DNA of 64,000 nt, from NCBI GenBank assembly GCA_023388055.1, contig JAEWGW010000026.1, positions 1-64,000 on the forward strand. Direction: 5' to 3'. The position numbers and the translations under genes were made by a program. This document shows positions 1 through 7,427 of the stretch, piece after piece. Source of the DNA: Bacillota bacterium (lineage in GTDB: Bacteria; Bacillota; Bacilli; Paenibacillales; NBRC-103111). Below the pieces are notes generated by a model. The model was not told the DNA's origin. It worked only from the letters and a program-made list of their open reading frames with translations, and did no database searches. Position 1 is the stretch's first letter. The number at the start of each line of letters is the position of its first letter.

Positions 1-1
1 A

Positions 2-109
2 GTTACGGCCTGGCAAGCCAATCGGAATGCCCAAGGCTCCACCGTAAATTGGCAATTTACGACCGAAGACGCTCGGGTCAGGCTCAAAAGACTGTACCCT
101 GTAATTTAA
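2..109 (+). mobile_element. 3' end of a probable IS630-type transposase
   Basis: The first 35 codons, open from the window edge, end in TAA at 107-109. They encode a tail that includes NWQFTTEDARVRLKRLYPVI. From memory of the family, a tail of this kind (NWQFTT-DAR-KL--LYP) closes many IS630-type DDE transposases. The rest of the element lies outside the window. The right end of the element should fall just after the stop, around 110-125, because hydrolase-like coding sequence resumes there in the same frame. No terminal inverted repeat can be confirmed because the left end is missing. The family assignment is from recall of the motif, so confidence is moderate. Confidence 0.55.
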
Positions 110-766
110 GCGTTACTGAGTACTAGAAATGAAGAGCTGGAGGATGTCCTTATCGAGTTGGAGGAGGATGCCCGGGTAGAGGCTCCCACTCCGTATGAGC
201 TTGGACGGCCGATGGTCTTCTACGGCTCCTCCATAACCGAAGGCGGTTGTGCTTCCCGGGCAGCGAATGCTTATTCGGCCCTGTTATCCAAATGGCTGGA
301 CGCGGATTACATGAATTTAGGGTTTTCGGGCTCGGCTAAGGGGGAGCCTGAGCTGGCAGCATATATCGCCGGTTTGGAGATGAGTGTGTTTGTCTATGAT
401 TACGACCATAACGCACCCGATCCGGAGCATCTGGAGAAAACCCATGAGCCGTTTTTCCGGACCATCCGCCAAGCGCAGCCGGAGCTGCCGGTTCTGTTCC
501 TGACCAAGCCCGATTTTGACCTGGACCCGGCAGCGGCAATGCTCCGCCGGAGCATCATCCTCCGCACCTGCGAGAACGCACGGGCCTCCGGTGACCAAAA
601 CGTTTATTTTATCGACGGGGAAACCTATTTTGGCAGCAAGGACCGGGAGGCTTGTACGGTGGACGGCTGCCATCCCAATGATCTGGGCTTTATGCGGATG
701 GCCGAAACCATTTATCCGGTGCTGCAAAACATCCTGACTCAGCGTAATATTGCGTGGCGCTCGTGA
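110..766 (+). pseudogene. SGNH/GDSL hydrolase, 5' end removed by the insertion element
   Basis: Open frame of about 218 codons without a convincing start. The family motifs are intact: block I YGSSIT with the nucleophilic serine, then LGFSGSA, and block V DGCHPND with the Asp and His of the triad. This is an esterase fold, probably acting on acyl or acetyl groups of carbohydrates. Members of this family normally carry about 150 further residues of N-terminal beta domain, which are missing. The frame continues upstream as NEELEDVLIELEEDARVEAP directly to the transposase stop, so the gene looks interrupted by the element. A TTG at 158 could restart translation but lacks a good ribosome binding site. 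The catalytic half could still be made if reading is driven from the element. Confidence 0.75.
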
Positions 767-1296
767 AGAGAAAGCTGCTCATTGGGTTTTGTATGTTAGC
801 TTTAGGAATCTTCATAATCTGGGAGGATATCTACGGATTCCGTACCTTGGATGAGGCTGTGAATGCCAGATTTAAGTCGTCCATGCAGATTGTCAACCAG
901 GATGCGGAGAACCGTCTGGTCATGTTCACGGACAAAACCCAGTATGTGCTGGGTGTATACCGGCAATGGAACGGGAGATTTTATTACAAAAATGATCGCG
1001 GAAGCTCCGGATGGACGGCCAGTACCATGACTGGTCCTGCTTTTCTGGTGGTGGCAGAGAAGAAGCCGGATAGAGGCAGCTTCGTTTGGGGGGCGCTTTA
1101 TACCGACATTCCCGTGCTGTCATTTCTGGTGGAGTACAAGAATGGGGATACCCAGGAAGTGAAGGCAAGCCAGAATACTTTTGTGGTGAAAATGCCGGAG
1201 ATCTACCGGGATACGTCCGAGCTTGGCGCCGCGTCTATTGTCAAATCCGTAAATGCCTACGGTATGGATAATCAGCTCATCAAAACCTGGAAATAA
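763..1296 (+). CDS. Small membrane-anchored protein of unknown function
   Basis: About 177 residues. The N-terminus (basic KRK, then roughly 20 hydrophobic residues LLIGFCMLALGIFIIW) is a signal anchor or uncleaved signal peptide. The remaining 150 residues are hydrophilic, with no cysteine-containing lipobox, and probably sit outside the membrane. I do not recognise the family. The GTG at 763 overlaps the stop of the truncated hydrolase (GTGA), and an alternative GTG lies at 754. Neither has a clear Shine-Dalgarno sequence, so translation is probably coupled to the upstream frame. If so, the insertion upstream may have changed its expression. The regulator that follows starts about 23 bases after its stop. 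Confidence 0.6.
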   Translation: MKRKLLIGFCMLALGIFIIWEDIYGFRTLDEAVNARFKSSMQIVNQDAENRLVMFTDKTQYVLGVYRQWNGRFYYKNDRGSSGWTASTMTGPAFLVVAEKKPDRGSFVWGALYTDIPVLSFLVEYKNGDTQEVKASQNTFVVKMPEIYRDTSELGAASIVKSVNAYGMDNQLIKTWK

Positions 1297-1319
1297 TCCA
1301 GAAGAAAGGCGGGATTACG

Positions 1320-2237
1320 ATCAAGCTGGAGCGGCTTATCGCCATCATCTACAAGCTGTTGAATCATGAGGTGCTGTCCGCCTCCACGTTGGCCGAAGAG
1401 TTCCAGGTTTCCCCAAGAACCATCTACCGGGATATTGATGTGATCTGTGCGGCAGGATTTCCGGTGGTTTCGTATCAGGGGATGAACGGCGGCTACGGCA
1501 TGATGGACGGTTATAAAATGGATAAAACGCTGCTCGGATCCTATGATGTGGCTTCGGTGGTTACCGTATTGAGGGGTCTGGCCTCCGTCTTTGAGGATGA
1601 ACGGGCGCAAGGCACCATTGAACGGCTGCAAACCTTAGGGACGGAAGAGCGTGCTCCCAGCGTGGCCGTGGACTTGGATACCCGCCGGTCTGATCCGGAG
1701 GCTCTGCCCCTATTGCGCACGGCTATTTCCCAGCGCCTAACCGTCTGTTTCGATTATGTGAATGCCAGGAATGAGCGAACCACCCGGGACCTGGAGCCGG
1801 CTGGGCTTCTGTTTAAATTCGGCAACTGGTACGTTACCGGCTTCTGCCGTTCCCGGAAGGAGCAGCGGGAATTCCGGTTATCCCGGATGCTCCATCTGCG
1901 CCTGACCCGGGAGACCTTTGCACCGCATCAGGAGGTATCCCGTGAGGTTGAAGCAAATTCCGGAGCTGGTGAAGCCCAAATGGAGGATGTGGTGCTCCGG
2001 GTGCGGCCGGAGGCCTTGGCGGAAGCACTGGACCAGTTTCATCAGTCGGAAAAGGAGTTCCATACCGATGGCAGCATGACCTTACGGCTCCGCATTTACC
2101 GGCCGTTGGAAGCACGATGGTTATGGTCCATGCTGTTGGGCTTTGGAAGCGGGGCAGAGGTGATGGAGCCGCCTGCCTTGCGGGGGATTTTGAAGCAGCA
2201 GCTCCAACAAGCTTTGCGATTCTATGAAGAAGTGTGA
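1320..2237 (+). CDS. YafY-family transcriptional regulator (HTH plus WYL domain), apparent ATC start
   Basis: An N-terminal winged HTH (KLERLIAIIYKLLNHEVLSA, then LAEEFQVSPRTIYRDID as recognition region) is followed by a WYL domain in the second half. This is the usual plan of YafY/DeoR-like regulators of about 300 residues, which sense small ligands and bind DNA. The conserved family start would be M-K-L-E-R-L, but the codon before AAG CTG GAG CGG is ATC at 1320. A good site AAAGGCGGG lies just upstream. The first conventional start (TTG, 1359) would remove helix 1 of the HTH. I therefore place the start at 1320, with ATT 1314 and ACG 1317 as alternatives. A terminator hairpin overlaps the stop codon. 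Confidence 0.8.
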   Translation: MKLERLIAIIYKLLNHEVLSASTLAEEFQVSPRTIYRDIDVICAAGFPVVSYQGMNGGYGMMDGYKMDKTLLGSYDVASVVTVLRGLASVFEDERAQGTIERLQTLGTEERAPSVAVDLDTRRSDPEALPLLRTAISQRLTVCFDYVNARNERTTRDLEPAGLLFKFGNWYVTGFCRSRKEQREFRLSRMLHLRLTRETFAPHQEVSREVEANSGAGEAQMEDVVLRVRPEALAEALDQFHQSEKEFHTDGSMTLRLRIYRPLEARWLWSMLLGFGSGAEVMEPPALRGILKQQLQQALRFYEEV

Positions 2238-2263
2238 CAGCCTGTTGTCATACTTCTTTTTTT
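2229..2263 (+). terminator. Intrinsic terminator overlapping the regulator stop codon
   Basis: Arm GAAGTGTGACAG (2229-2240) pairs with TTGTCATACTTC (2245-2256), with only wobble or end mismatches, around a 4-base loop. Seven T residues follow. The stop codon TGA at 2235-2237 lies inside the left arm. Confidence 0.85.
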
Positions 2264-2318
2264 ATACTGGGAGCAGGTTCCAACGAATGAATCCCAAGGA
2301 TCAGAAGGAGACAATGAC

Positions 2319-2840
2319 ATGACTAATCATCCGGCAACAATGTACGCCTATCATGTGTGGGCCAATCAAGTGATTTTGGAGAGAATCCGGGAGCTTCCGT
2401 CCGAGGTGCTGAATCTGGAGGTGAATAGCTCGTTTCCGACTCTCGCTCATGCGCTCAGTCATATTTTTGCCGTGGACAAAATGTGGTATCTGGTGGTGAC
2501 AGGAACCGGCATGCAGGAAGCCTTCGAGGAATGCAGGCCGCTGAATACGAGCATCCTGGATACGGTGGAGCCATATATGGATCTATATGGGGAGCTGTCG
2601 GGTCAATTTCAGCAGTGGCTGGGCCAACGGACAGCACTGGATTTGGAGCAAACCTTACTGTTGGATAATCCGTTTGCCGGTGTGCGCCAAACCCGTTTAT
2701 CGGAAATGCTGTTCCATCTGGTCAATCATGGCACCTATCACCGGGGCAACATATCCACCATGCTCCGGCAGCTGGGATATGCCTCCGCCATGAACGATTA
2801 CACCTTTTTTTGGTATCAGGAGAGTATGGATGCTATATAG
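2319..2840 (+). CDS. DinB/YfiT-like family protein
   Basis: 173 residues, full length for the family. It is a four-helix bundle that in related proteins binds a divalent metal through three histidines and often acts as a thiol-dependent S-transferase or detoxification enzyme. The pieces visible are YAYHVWANQVIL near the N-terminus, ALSHIFAVDKMWY with the first metal His, and HLVNHGTYHRGNI (H-x3-YH type) near residue 140. ATG 2319 is preceded by AGAAGGAGA at good spacing. It starts 80 bases after the terminator, and the YdeI-like gene follows 21 bases after its stop, so the two are probably cotranscribed. A truncated relative lies at 48615. The substrate is unknown. Confidence 0.85.
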   Translation: MTNHPATMYAYHVWANQVILERIRELPSEVLNLEVNSSFPTLAHALSHIFAVDKMWYLVVTGTGMQEAFEECRPLNTSILDTVEPYMDLYGELSGQFQQWLGQRTALDLEQTLLLDNPFAGVRQTRLSEMLFHLVNHGTYHRGNISTMLRQLGYASAMNDYTFFWYQESMDAI

Positions 2841-2861
2841 AGAAGGAGGATTTGCCTCGCG

Positions 2862-3431
2862 ATGGACATCCATAATTTGCTTCCGGTCACAACACGGGAA
2901 TCTCTTCGGGAATGGCTGGCGGAGCATAGCACCACAATGAGCTGCTGTTGGGTCATGGTAAGTATAGCGCCGGAGCCAGGGAAGCTGCTTTATCTGGATG
3001 CGGTGGAGGAGGCATTATGTGTCGGGTGGATCGACGAGGTCAAAAAGAAGCTGTCGGAGACCCAAATGGCACAACGGCTGTCTCCCCGCAGTAAAAACAG
3101 CTCTTGGACGGAGTTGAACAAGGAGCGCGTAAGGCGGCTGGAGCGTCTTGGGCTGATGAGAGACGAAGGGCGGAAGGTGCTTCCCGATATGTCTCCGGAA
3201 GCATTCCGGATTGATCCGGTTATCTGGCAAAGGCTGCAGGAGGAGGAAGCAGTTTACGGCAACTTCCTGGCGTTTCCCGAGCTGTACCGGCGCATCCGGA
3301 TCGATACCATCCAGAGCTACAAGCACCAGCCGGAGCTGTTCCGGAGCAGATTGGATAAGTTCATTGCCCACACCAGGGAAAACAAAATGGTTGGCCAATG
3401 GCATGATAACGGGCGGCTGCTGGAGGAGTGA
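2862..3431 (+). CDS. YdeI/OmpD-associated family protein
   Basis: 189 residues resembling the YdeI family: an N-terminal region with REWLAEH and EALCVGWIDEVKK, then QRLSPRSKNSSWTELNKERV and a C-terminal helical RRIRIDTIQSYKHQ segment. The motif GWID followed by RFSPR/K-like residues is the family hallmark. E. coli YdeI has been linked to stress and peptide resistance, but the biochemical role is not established. ATG 2862 follows AGAAGGAGGA with an 11-base gap. It is the last gene of the short cluster with the DinB-like gene. No terminator is obvious after it; the repeat array at 3557-3741 follows instead. Confidence 0.8.
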   Translation: MDIHNLLPVTTRESLREWLAEHSTTMSCCWVMVSIAPEPGKLLYLDAVEEALCVGWIDEVKKKLSETQMAQRLSPRSKNSSWTELNKERVRRLERLGLMRDEGRKVLPDMSPEAFRIDPVIWQRLQEEEAVYGNFLAFPELYRRIRIDTIQSYKHQPELFRSRLDKFIAHTRENKMVGQWHDNGRLLEE

Positions 3432-3556
3432 AGGGCTTTGACTTTTACAACTGATGCACCAAGCAGCACCTGTAACGTGCCGGTATGGCGGGGAAGCATC
3501 CCAGAGGCGGTGTGTGCCAATGGACTTTTCAGTAATGAGTAAGCAGGGGCGATTCG

Positions 3557-3741
3557 CTAACGGAACTCAGAGACTCTTAGCGCTCGAAAATGCGTATGGA
3601 AAATTTGTAACGGAACTGAGAAGCTCTTAGACGGTAATAAGATGGTGTTTCCCAGTAAAATCAGCTTCTAAGGGTCTCACAGTTCCGTTACATTTGAAAC
3701 GGCGCCGATTTCGATGTTTAACGGTCTTTCAGTTCCGTTAC
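3557..3741. repeat. Array A: four 24-bp units, two direct then two inverted
   Basis: In the gap between two convergent genes lie four copies of a 24-base unit beginning (C/G)TAACGGAACT: 3557-3580 and 3607-3630 on the plus strand, 3668-3691 and 3718-3741 on the minus strand. Centre-to-centre distances are 50, 61 and 50 bases, so the array is symmetric. The outer pair matches at 18 of 24 positions and the inner pair at 20 of 24. The unit itself is weakly palindromic (TAACGG...CCGTTA in the last copy). The rest of the 3432-3951 gap holds no gene I can support. Arrays at 11.59, 11.79 and 50.3 kb share the geometry. Confidence 0.85.
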
Positions 3742-3951
3742 AAGGGAACCGGAAGCGGCCATCCTTCGAGGCTCGGAAAAATTCCATTTTGCCCAAAAGA
3801 AATCATTCAAAATCCTGTTCAAATGGTATAAGATGTATATACTGTCAGTTCAAACGGAGAGAGAGACCTTAGCTCTCTCTTTTTTTATATTGGCTATGTT
3901 AAATCGATTTGTTGGTAATTGACAAAGTAAAAACCGCTCTCGGTAAGGCGG

Positions 3952-4485
3952 TTAAATAGCGAGTAGGATATCTTCAAATGGTACGTATTTGTTAGGTTCA
4001 ATTTCTTTATACACTCGAACGTAGGTTACCTTAAAGGTCGGAAAAGGTGCTAATGCATTTCTCGATGCGATTTCCATTTCTTTAATTTCTGATTCTTTCA
4101 TACCCCAGTAAGTCTGACCTAAAGTTAAATGAGGATGATAGTTATCCCACTCGAAATAACGTTTGATAAGCTCAGGCGAGGGTGATACCGTTTCTACCAG
4201 TTGTTTGTGAAATTCGTATATCTCTTTCGATTGAACGCCAAGAAAAACAACCGCATTTCCGAACGTTGCTGGCTCTGTAAGTGACAATTGGAAACTTGGT
4301 ACGGAAGAGCAGGCTTCTCGCACTTTTTCAAGCCATATCAAATCTTCGTTAAGTCCGCCTTGAGCCTTCACAGTGATGTGAGGCTCGACAACTTCGCTAA
4401 GCTGATTACTATCCCAACGATTGCAAAATAATGCGATTTGTTCTTTGTACTCATTCGGGGGAACGATACCAATAAAATATTGCAC
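3952..4485 (-). CDS. 2'-5' RNA ligase / 2H phosphoesterase family protein
   Basis: 177 residues with the two H-x-T motifs of the 2H phosphoesterase superfamily: PHITV near residue 36 and PHLTLG near residue 118. Family members ligate or hydrolyse 2'-5' RNA bonds or cyclic phosphates; the real substrate here is unknown. The protein is close to full length for LigT/YjcG-like proteins and has no signal peptide. The start is GTG at 4485, with only a weak upstream GA-rich site. The gene is visibly more AT-rich than its neighbours, has no operon partner and faces the preceding cluster, which may indicate separate acquisition. Confidence 0.8.
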   Translation of the reverse strand: MQYFIGIVPPNEYKEQIALFCNRWDSNQLSEVVEPHITVKAQGGLNEDLIWLEKVREACSSVPSFQLSLTEPATFGNAVVFLGVQSKEIYEFHKQLVETVSPSPELIKRYFEWDNYHPHLTLGQTYWGMKESEIKEMEIASRNALAPFPTFKVTYVRVYKEIEPNKYVPFEDILLAI

Positions 4486-4657
4486 TTTCGCACCATCTTT
4501 CTAAGTATTTGACCATTAAATTAGCAAGGATTCGATTATTGAAGGAGGGGGACGTTTATTTCCTTACTGGTACCAGACATGATAATACTACCATATTTTT
4601 CTTGTTCAACGAGCAGTTCTCATATTCCATTTTTCAAGCCTTAATGCTGAACATTAG

Positions 4658-4717
4658 AAAACATGTTTTTCACTGAACGAGATGGTATTATAAGAAGGTA
4701 ATACCAATTCGATTGGT
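4658..4717 (+). promoter_or_regulatory. Cluster of palindromes upstream of the Nudix gene
   Basis: Three perfect inverted repeats lie 45-104 bases before the Nudix start: AAAACATGTTTT (4658-4669); GGTATTA, 8-base loop, TAATACC (4684-4705); and ACCAAT, TCG, ATTGGT (4703-4717). The last two share the ACC. They could be operators or alternative 5'-leader hairpins. A possible -10 TATTAT lies inside the second. No T tract follows, so a terminator is unlikely. Confidence 0.4.
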
Positions 4718-4761
4718 GGGGATTATTTGCTCCCAGTCTACATACAAAGAGGTGCATCCAT

Positions 4762-5250
4762 ATGAGGCAGTTCCCCGCGCATATTGTGGCTGTTTATGGA
4801 GTTGTGGAAAATGATCAGGGGGAGATTTTGCTTTTAAAGTCACGTAACCGAAATGTTTGGATGTTTCCGGGCGGGCAGGTGGAGCTGGGGGAAAACTTGA
4901 TCGACGCTTTGGTCCGGGAGGCCAAGGAAGAAAGCAGCATGGACATTGCCGTACACCAGTTGTTCAGTGTCGCGTCCAATACATGCACTTATCCGGGCTA
5001 TAATGGGTTTGGCCAGGTTCCGCCTAAGGTAATAATAGGCTTCACATGCCGTTATGTGAGTGGCGAGTTCCATGAATCGGATGAAACCACCGCATGTCTG
5101 TGGGTGCCCAAAGCAGAAGTGTTGGAGCATCTCACGGTTCCTGATTTTGTAGAAAAGTATAAGACGTACCTGAATTTTAATGGTCAGGTGGAGTACATGG
5201 AATATGTGACCAAACCACAGTTTGAGGTTAAGCTGCAGCACCTGGGCTAA
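4762..5250 (+). CDS. Nudix hydrolase
   Basis: 162 residues with a clear Nudix box at about residues 39-61 (GGQVELGENLIDALVREAKE then ES). This follows the G-x5-E-x7-REUxEE pattern except that serine replaces the usual glycine after EE. The box binds the metal needed to hydrolyse nucleoside diphosphates linked to another group; the substrate cannot be read from sequence. The fold starts with AVYGVVENDQGEILLLKSR and MFPGG, as expected. ATG 4762 has a modest site (AGAGGTG) upstream. The DUF3024-like and GNAT genes follow on the same strand with short gaps, so these three may be one transcript. Confidence 0.9.
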   Translation: MRQFPAHIVAVYGVVENDQGEILLLKSRNRNVWMFPGGQVELGENLIDALVREAKEESSMDIAVHQLFSVASNTCTYPGYNGFGQVPPKVIIGFTCRYVSGEFHESDETTACLWVPKAEVLEHLTVPDFVEKYKTYLNFNGQVEYMEYVTKPQFEVKLQHLG

Positions 5251-5298
5251 AACCTTGAACAATACCAGCACGCATTGCAAACGTAAGGGGAGAGTGCC

Positions 5299-5634
5299 AT
5301 GGCGTTCGATGATTTTACCAAGAGGCGCATTGGGAAAATTCTTGATGCTTATATTGAGGCGAAGATTCCCGATGATTTCAAGGCGGAATACAAAATCCTG
5401 TATACCTTCCGGGGAAACAACATTACGCTGGTTCAGGAAATTCCGGCGTACCTGCCGGGCGAACGGGTCGAGCTCCCCATCTGCCAGTTTCGACTGGTGG
5501 ACCATAAATGGAAGGTCTATTGGCAGGATAGCAGAAATCGGTGGCACTTGGTCGAGGATATCGAGCCGATTGAGGATTTTAAGCGGCAGCTGATGAACAT
5601 TGAAAAGCCTGAATATAGCTACATGTGGCTATAA
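5299..5634 (+). CDS. DUF3024-like small protein
   Basis: 111 residues, acidic and soluble, with no membrane segment. The pattern ILYTFRGNNITLVQEIP, then the phrase ICQFRLVDHKWKVYWQDSRN and RWHLV, matches my memory of DUF3024: small proteins with conserved aromatic and arginine residues and no assigned function. ATG 5299 follows GTAAGGGGAGAG at good spacing. It lies 48 bases after the Nudix gene and 25 before the GNAT gene, so cotranscription is likely. Function unknown. Confidence 0.7.
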   Translation: MAFDDFTKRRIGKILDAYIEAKIPDDFKAEYKILYTFRGNNITLVQEIPAYLPGERVELPICQFRLVDHKWKVYWQDSRNRWHLVEDIEPIEDFKRQLMNIEKPEYSYMWL

Positions 5635-5659
5635 TTTAAAGCTATGGAGGTCCTGGCAT

Positions 5660-6088
5660 ATGATCCGGGAAGCCGAAGATAGGGACGAGGAACAGTTAAG
5701 CAAGCTGTACCGCATGCTGGTGCCGAACAGCAAAAAAATGGAAGTACAAAAAGAGCAGCTCCGCAAAATCCGGAACGACCCGATGAATTTTATCTTTGTC
5801 TATGAGGAGCAGGGGGAGCTCCTGGGCAGCTTGACGCTGAATATCTGTATGCAAGCCTTACATGGAGAAAGGCCGTACGCCATTGTCGAGAATGTCATCG
5901 TTCACGAGGATTATCGCGGCAAAAGCATCGGCCAATCTCTGTTCCGCCATGTGGAGACGTACTGCAACTCCATCCACTGCCATCGGATTATGCTGCTAAG
6001 CAAGGCCACCCGGATCAGAGCCCACCAATTTTTTGAACGGGAGGGGTATGACGGTCAAGTCAGTAAAGGCTTCAAAAAGTATTTGTAA
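5660..6088 (+). CDS. GNAT-family N-acetyltransferase
   Basis: 142 residues covering one complete GNAT domain. VENVIVHEDYRGKSIGQSLF supplies beta-4 and the acetyl-CoA pyrophosphate loop (R/Q-x-x-G-x-G/S type, here YRGKSIG). The C-terminal strand IMLLSKATRIRAHQFFEREG is also typical. The acceptor substrate is unknown. The frame is open further upstream, but ATG 5660 is chosen because it follows GGAGG (5646-5650) at nine bases and begins MIREAEDRDEEQL, the normal start of these domains. It is the last gene of the Nudix group. Confidence 0.9.
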   Translation: MIREAEDRDEEQLSKLYRMLVPNSKKMEVQKEQLRKIRNDPMNFIFVYEEQGELLGSLTLNICMQALHGERPYAIVENVIVHEDYRGKSIGQSLFRHVETYCNSIHCHRIMLLSKATRIRAHQFFEREGYDGQVSKGFKKYL

Positions 6089-6106
6089 CCATCCTGTGGT
6101 CCGGGG

Positions 6107-6568
6107 TTACCGGCACAAGATGGAATAATAGGCTGCCGATTCTTCGACTAAATCCCGGGAAGACTGGCGGGGAGTGGTGTTGCTCCTCACCGAAGGAAGC
6201 CGTAGGCTTCCATGCCGGGCGGCGCCGGCGGCGATTTTGGAACGTTGGCTGTGGGCCTCAGTCAATTCATAAACCGCATGTTGCAAAAGGGTAAGTTGAT
6301 GGACAGGCCATTCTTGTCCCATTTGATGCAAGACCTGCGGGATTTCCCCAACAGGGCAGGAGCGGATGGTTCTCAGACAGGCTCCCCACTTGATCAAATC
6401 AATCCCCTTGCCGCTTACGGGGACCTCACAGCCGCCATAGCCCACCTTGTTCTGATACGTCAGCTTGAGCAGTACGTACCAGCAACCGGAACGGACCGGC
6501 TTATATAAAAATGAAGGCCGAGAAGGAAAAGCGAAGAGCTCTATTCCCGTCAATTTCCCATTTTCCAA
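6107..6568 (-). CDS. Small protein resembling an isolated enolase-superfamily N-terminal domain
   Basis: 153 residues starting at TTG 6568, chosen because a perfect AAGGAGGT sits 7 bases upstream. The first 50 residues (TGIELFAFPSRPSFLYKP, then WYVLLKLTYQNKVGYGGCEV) have the rhythm of the N-terminal capping domain of mandelate-racemase or muconate-cycloisomerase-like enzymes, where G-W/Y-G-E-x is usual. The second half is helical. The catalytic barrel is absent and no frame-shifted barrel is visible nearby, so if the resemblance is real this is a stand-alone or remnant domain. It could equally be an unrelated Paenibacillus-specific protein. It is convergent with the preceding GNAT gene. Confidence 0.45.
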   Translation of the reverse strand: MENGKLTGIELFAFPSRPSFLYKPVRSGCWYVLLKLTYQNKVGYGGCEVPVSGKGIDLIKWGACLRTIRSCPVGEIPQVLHQMGQEWPVHQLTLLQHAVYELTEAHSQRSKIAAGAARHGSLRLPSVRSNTTPRQSSRDLVEESAAYYSILCR

Positions 6569-6867
6569 CCACTGTACCTCCTTCAATAGTCCAATGAACA
6601 ATATGAAAATCATAACCAAATTCGATTTAATTGTAAAAATCGATATGGGGTGATTTGAAGTCGATTTAAGAGGTTTTAGGTTAAATAAATGATGAAAAGC
6701 CTCGTTTATTGGGTGATTATCGGGAATTCTCGATGATTCTCCTATTATCTCGGATCTTAATAGAAATTTAACAGCTCTCATAGCATCTAAATGAATTCCT
6801 CATGCAAAGGGATACATTTTGCCGATATTTCAGCTTGAAACACAGGTATAAATAGAGGAGGTTCCGA
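6569..6867. other. AT-rich intergenic region between divergent genes
   Basis: About 300 bases separate two divergently read genes. The tract is clearly more AT-rich than its surroundings. TCGATTTAA occurs twice in direct orientation (6622-6630 and 6661-6669). A GAGGAGGT ribosome binding site sits just before the gene at 6868. I see no gene, terminator or strong operator. Confidence 0.4.
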
Positions 6868-7371
6868 ATGAAGGCTGCGTTAACTACAAGTGATCTGGCA
6901 AGTCCTCAGCTAAGCTGGTTATGTATTCAGCCGATGTTATTGGCTGTCCGCGGCAAAGACCTGGAGGCCAAACGGGAGATGTATGACCGTTTGAACGAAG
7001 GCCAGCAGGCGCTGTATCTATTCTACTCTTTTCACAACCATACCCAAACTGCCTCGGAGTTTTATTGGTTTGCTGCTTACAATATCCACGAGCTGAACGT
7101 ATGGAAAAGAATTCGTCAGAGCGTGTTGTATTTTCAAAACAGCGAGTTGGCCGGTTTGATGGAGGAAATGGAATCTGTGCTGGTCAAGGCTGCGGAACGG
7201 TACAAGCCCGCCAGTCCTTCTGACCTGGAGCAGGATCCGGAGCTGAATAAGATTATCATGCAGCTGCACGCCCGTTATAGGGGGTGTGCGGAACAAACTA
7301 TCCAACAGATGAATGCATGGGTATTGGCCCACAAGCATAGCTTCCTGGAGACGAAGGAGCGGAACGAATAG
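6868..7371 (+). CDS. Uncharacterised soluble protein
   Basis: 167 residues, largely helical, with no signal peptide or membrane segment. I do not recognise the family. Visible features are a Tyr/Phe/His-rich stretch (ALYLFYSFHNHTQTASEFYW, near residues 50-70) followed by amphipathic helices, and a C-terminus rich in Gln, His and Glu. The composition suggests a helical bundle, but no catalytic motif stands out. ATG 6868 has an excellent site (GAGGAGGT) upstream, so expression is credible. The VOC-family gene begins 56 bases after its stop on the same strand, so the two may share a transcript. Confidence 0.65.
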   Translation: MKAALTTSDLASPQLSWLCIQPMLLAVRGKDLEAKREMYDRLNEGQQALYLFYSFHNHTQTASEFYWFAAYNIHELNVWKRIRQSVLYFQNSELAGLMEEMESVLVKAAERYKPASPSDLEQDPELNKIIMQLHARYRGCAEQTIQQMNAWVLAHKHSFLETKERNE

Positions 7372-7427
7372 GCAGGCCGCCGCCGGAAATACTACAATCC
7401 ATGTAAGGGAAAGGCAGGGTGTACACG

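Noticed and set aside
3557..3741. CRISPR array interpretation of the regularly spaced units (also for 11793-11976 and 50316-50591)
   Set aside because: Units switch orientation halfway, are degenerate, number only four to six, and no cas genes are present.
6212..6508. Plus-strand frame opposite the small enolase-like gene
   Set aside because: No ribosome site, whereas the minus-strand gene has a perfect AAGGAGGT at correct spacing.
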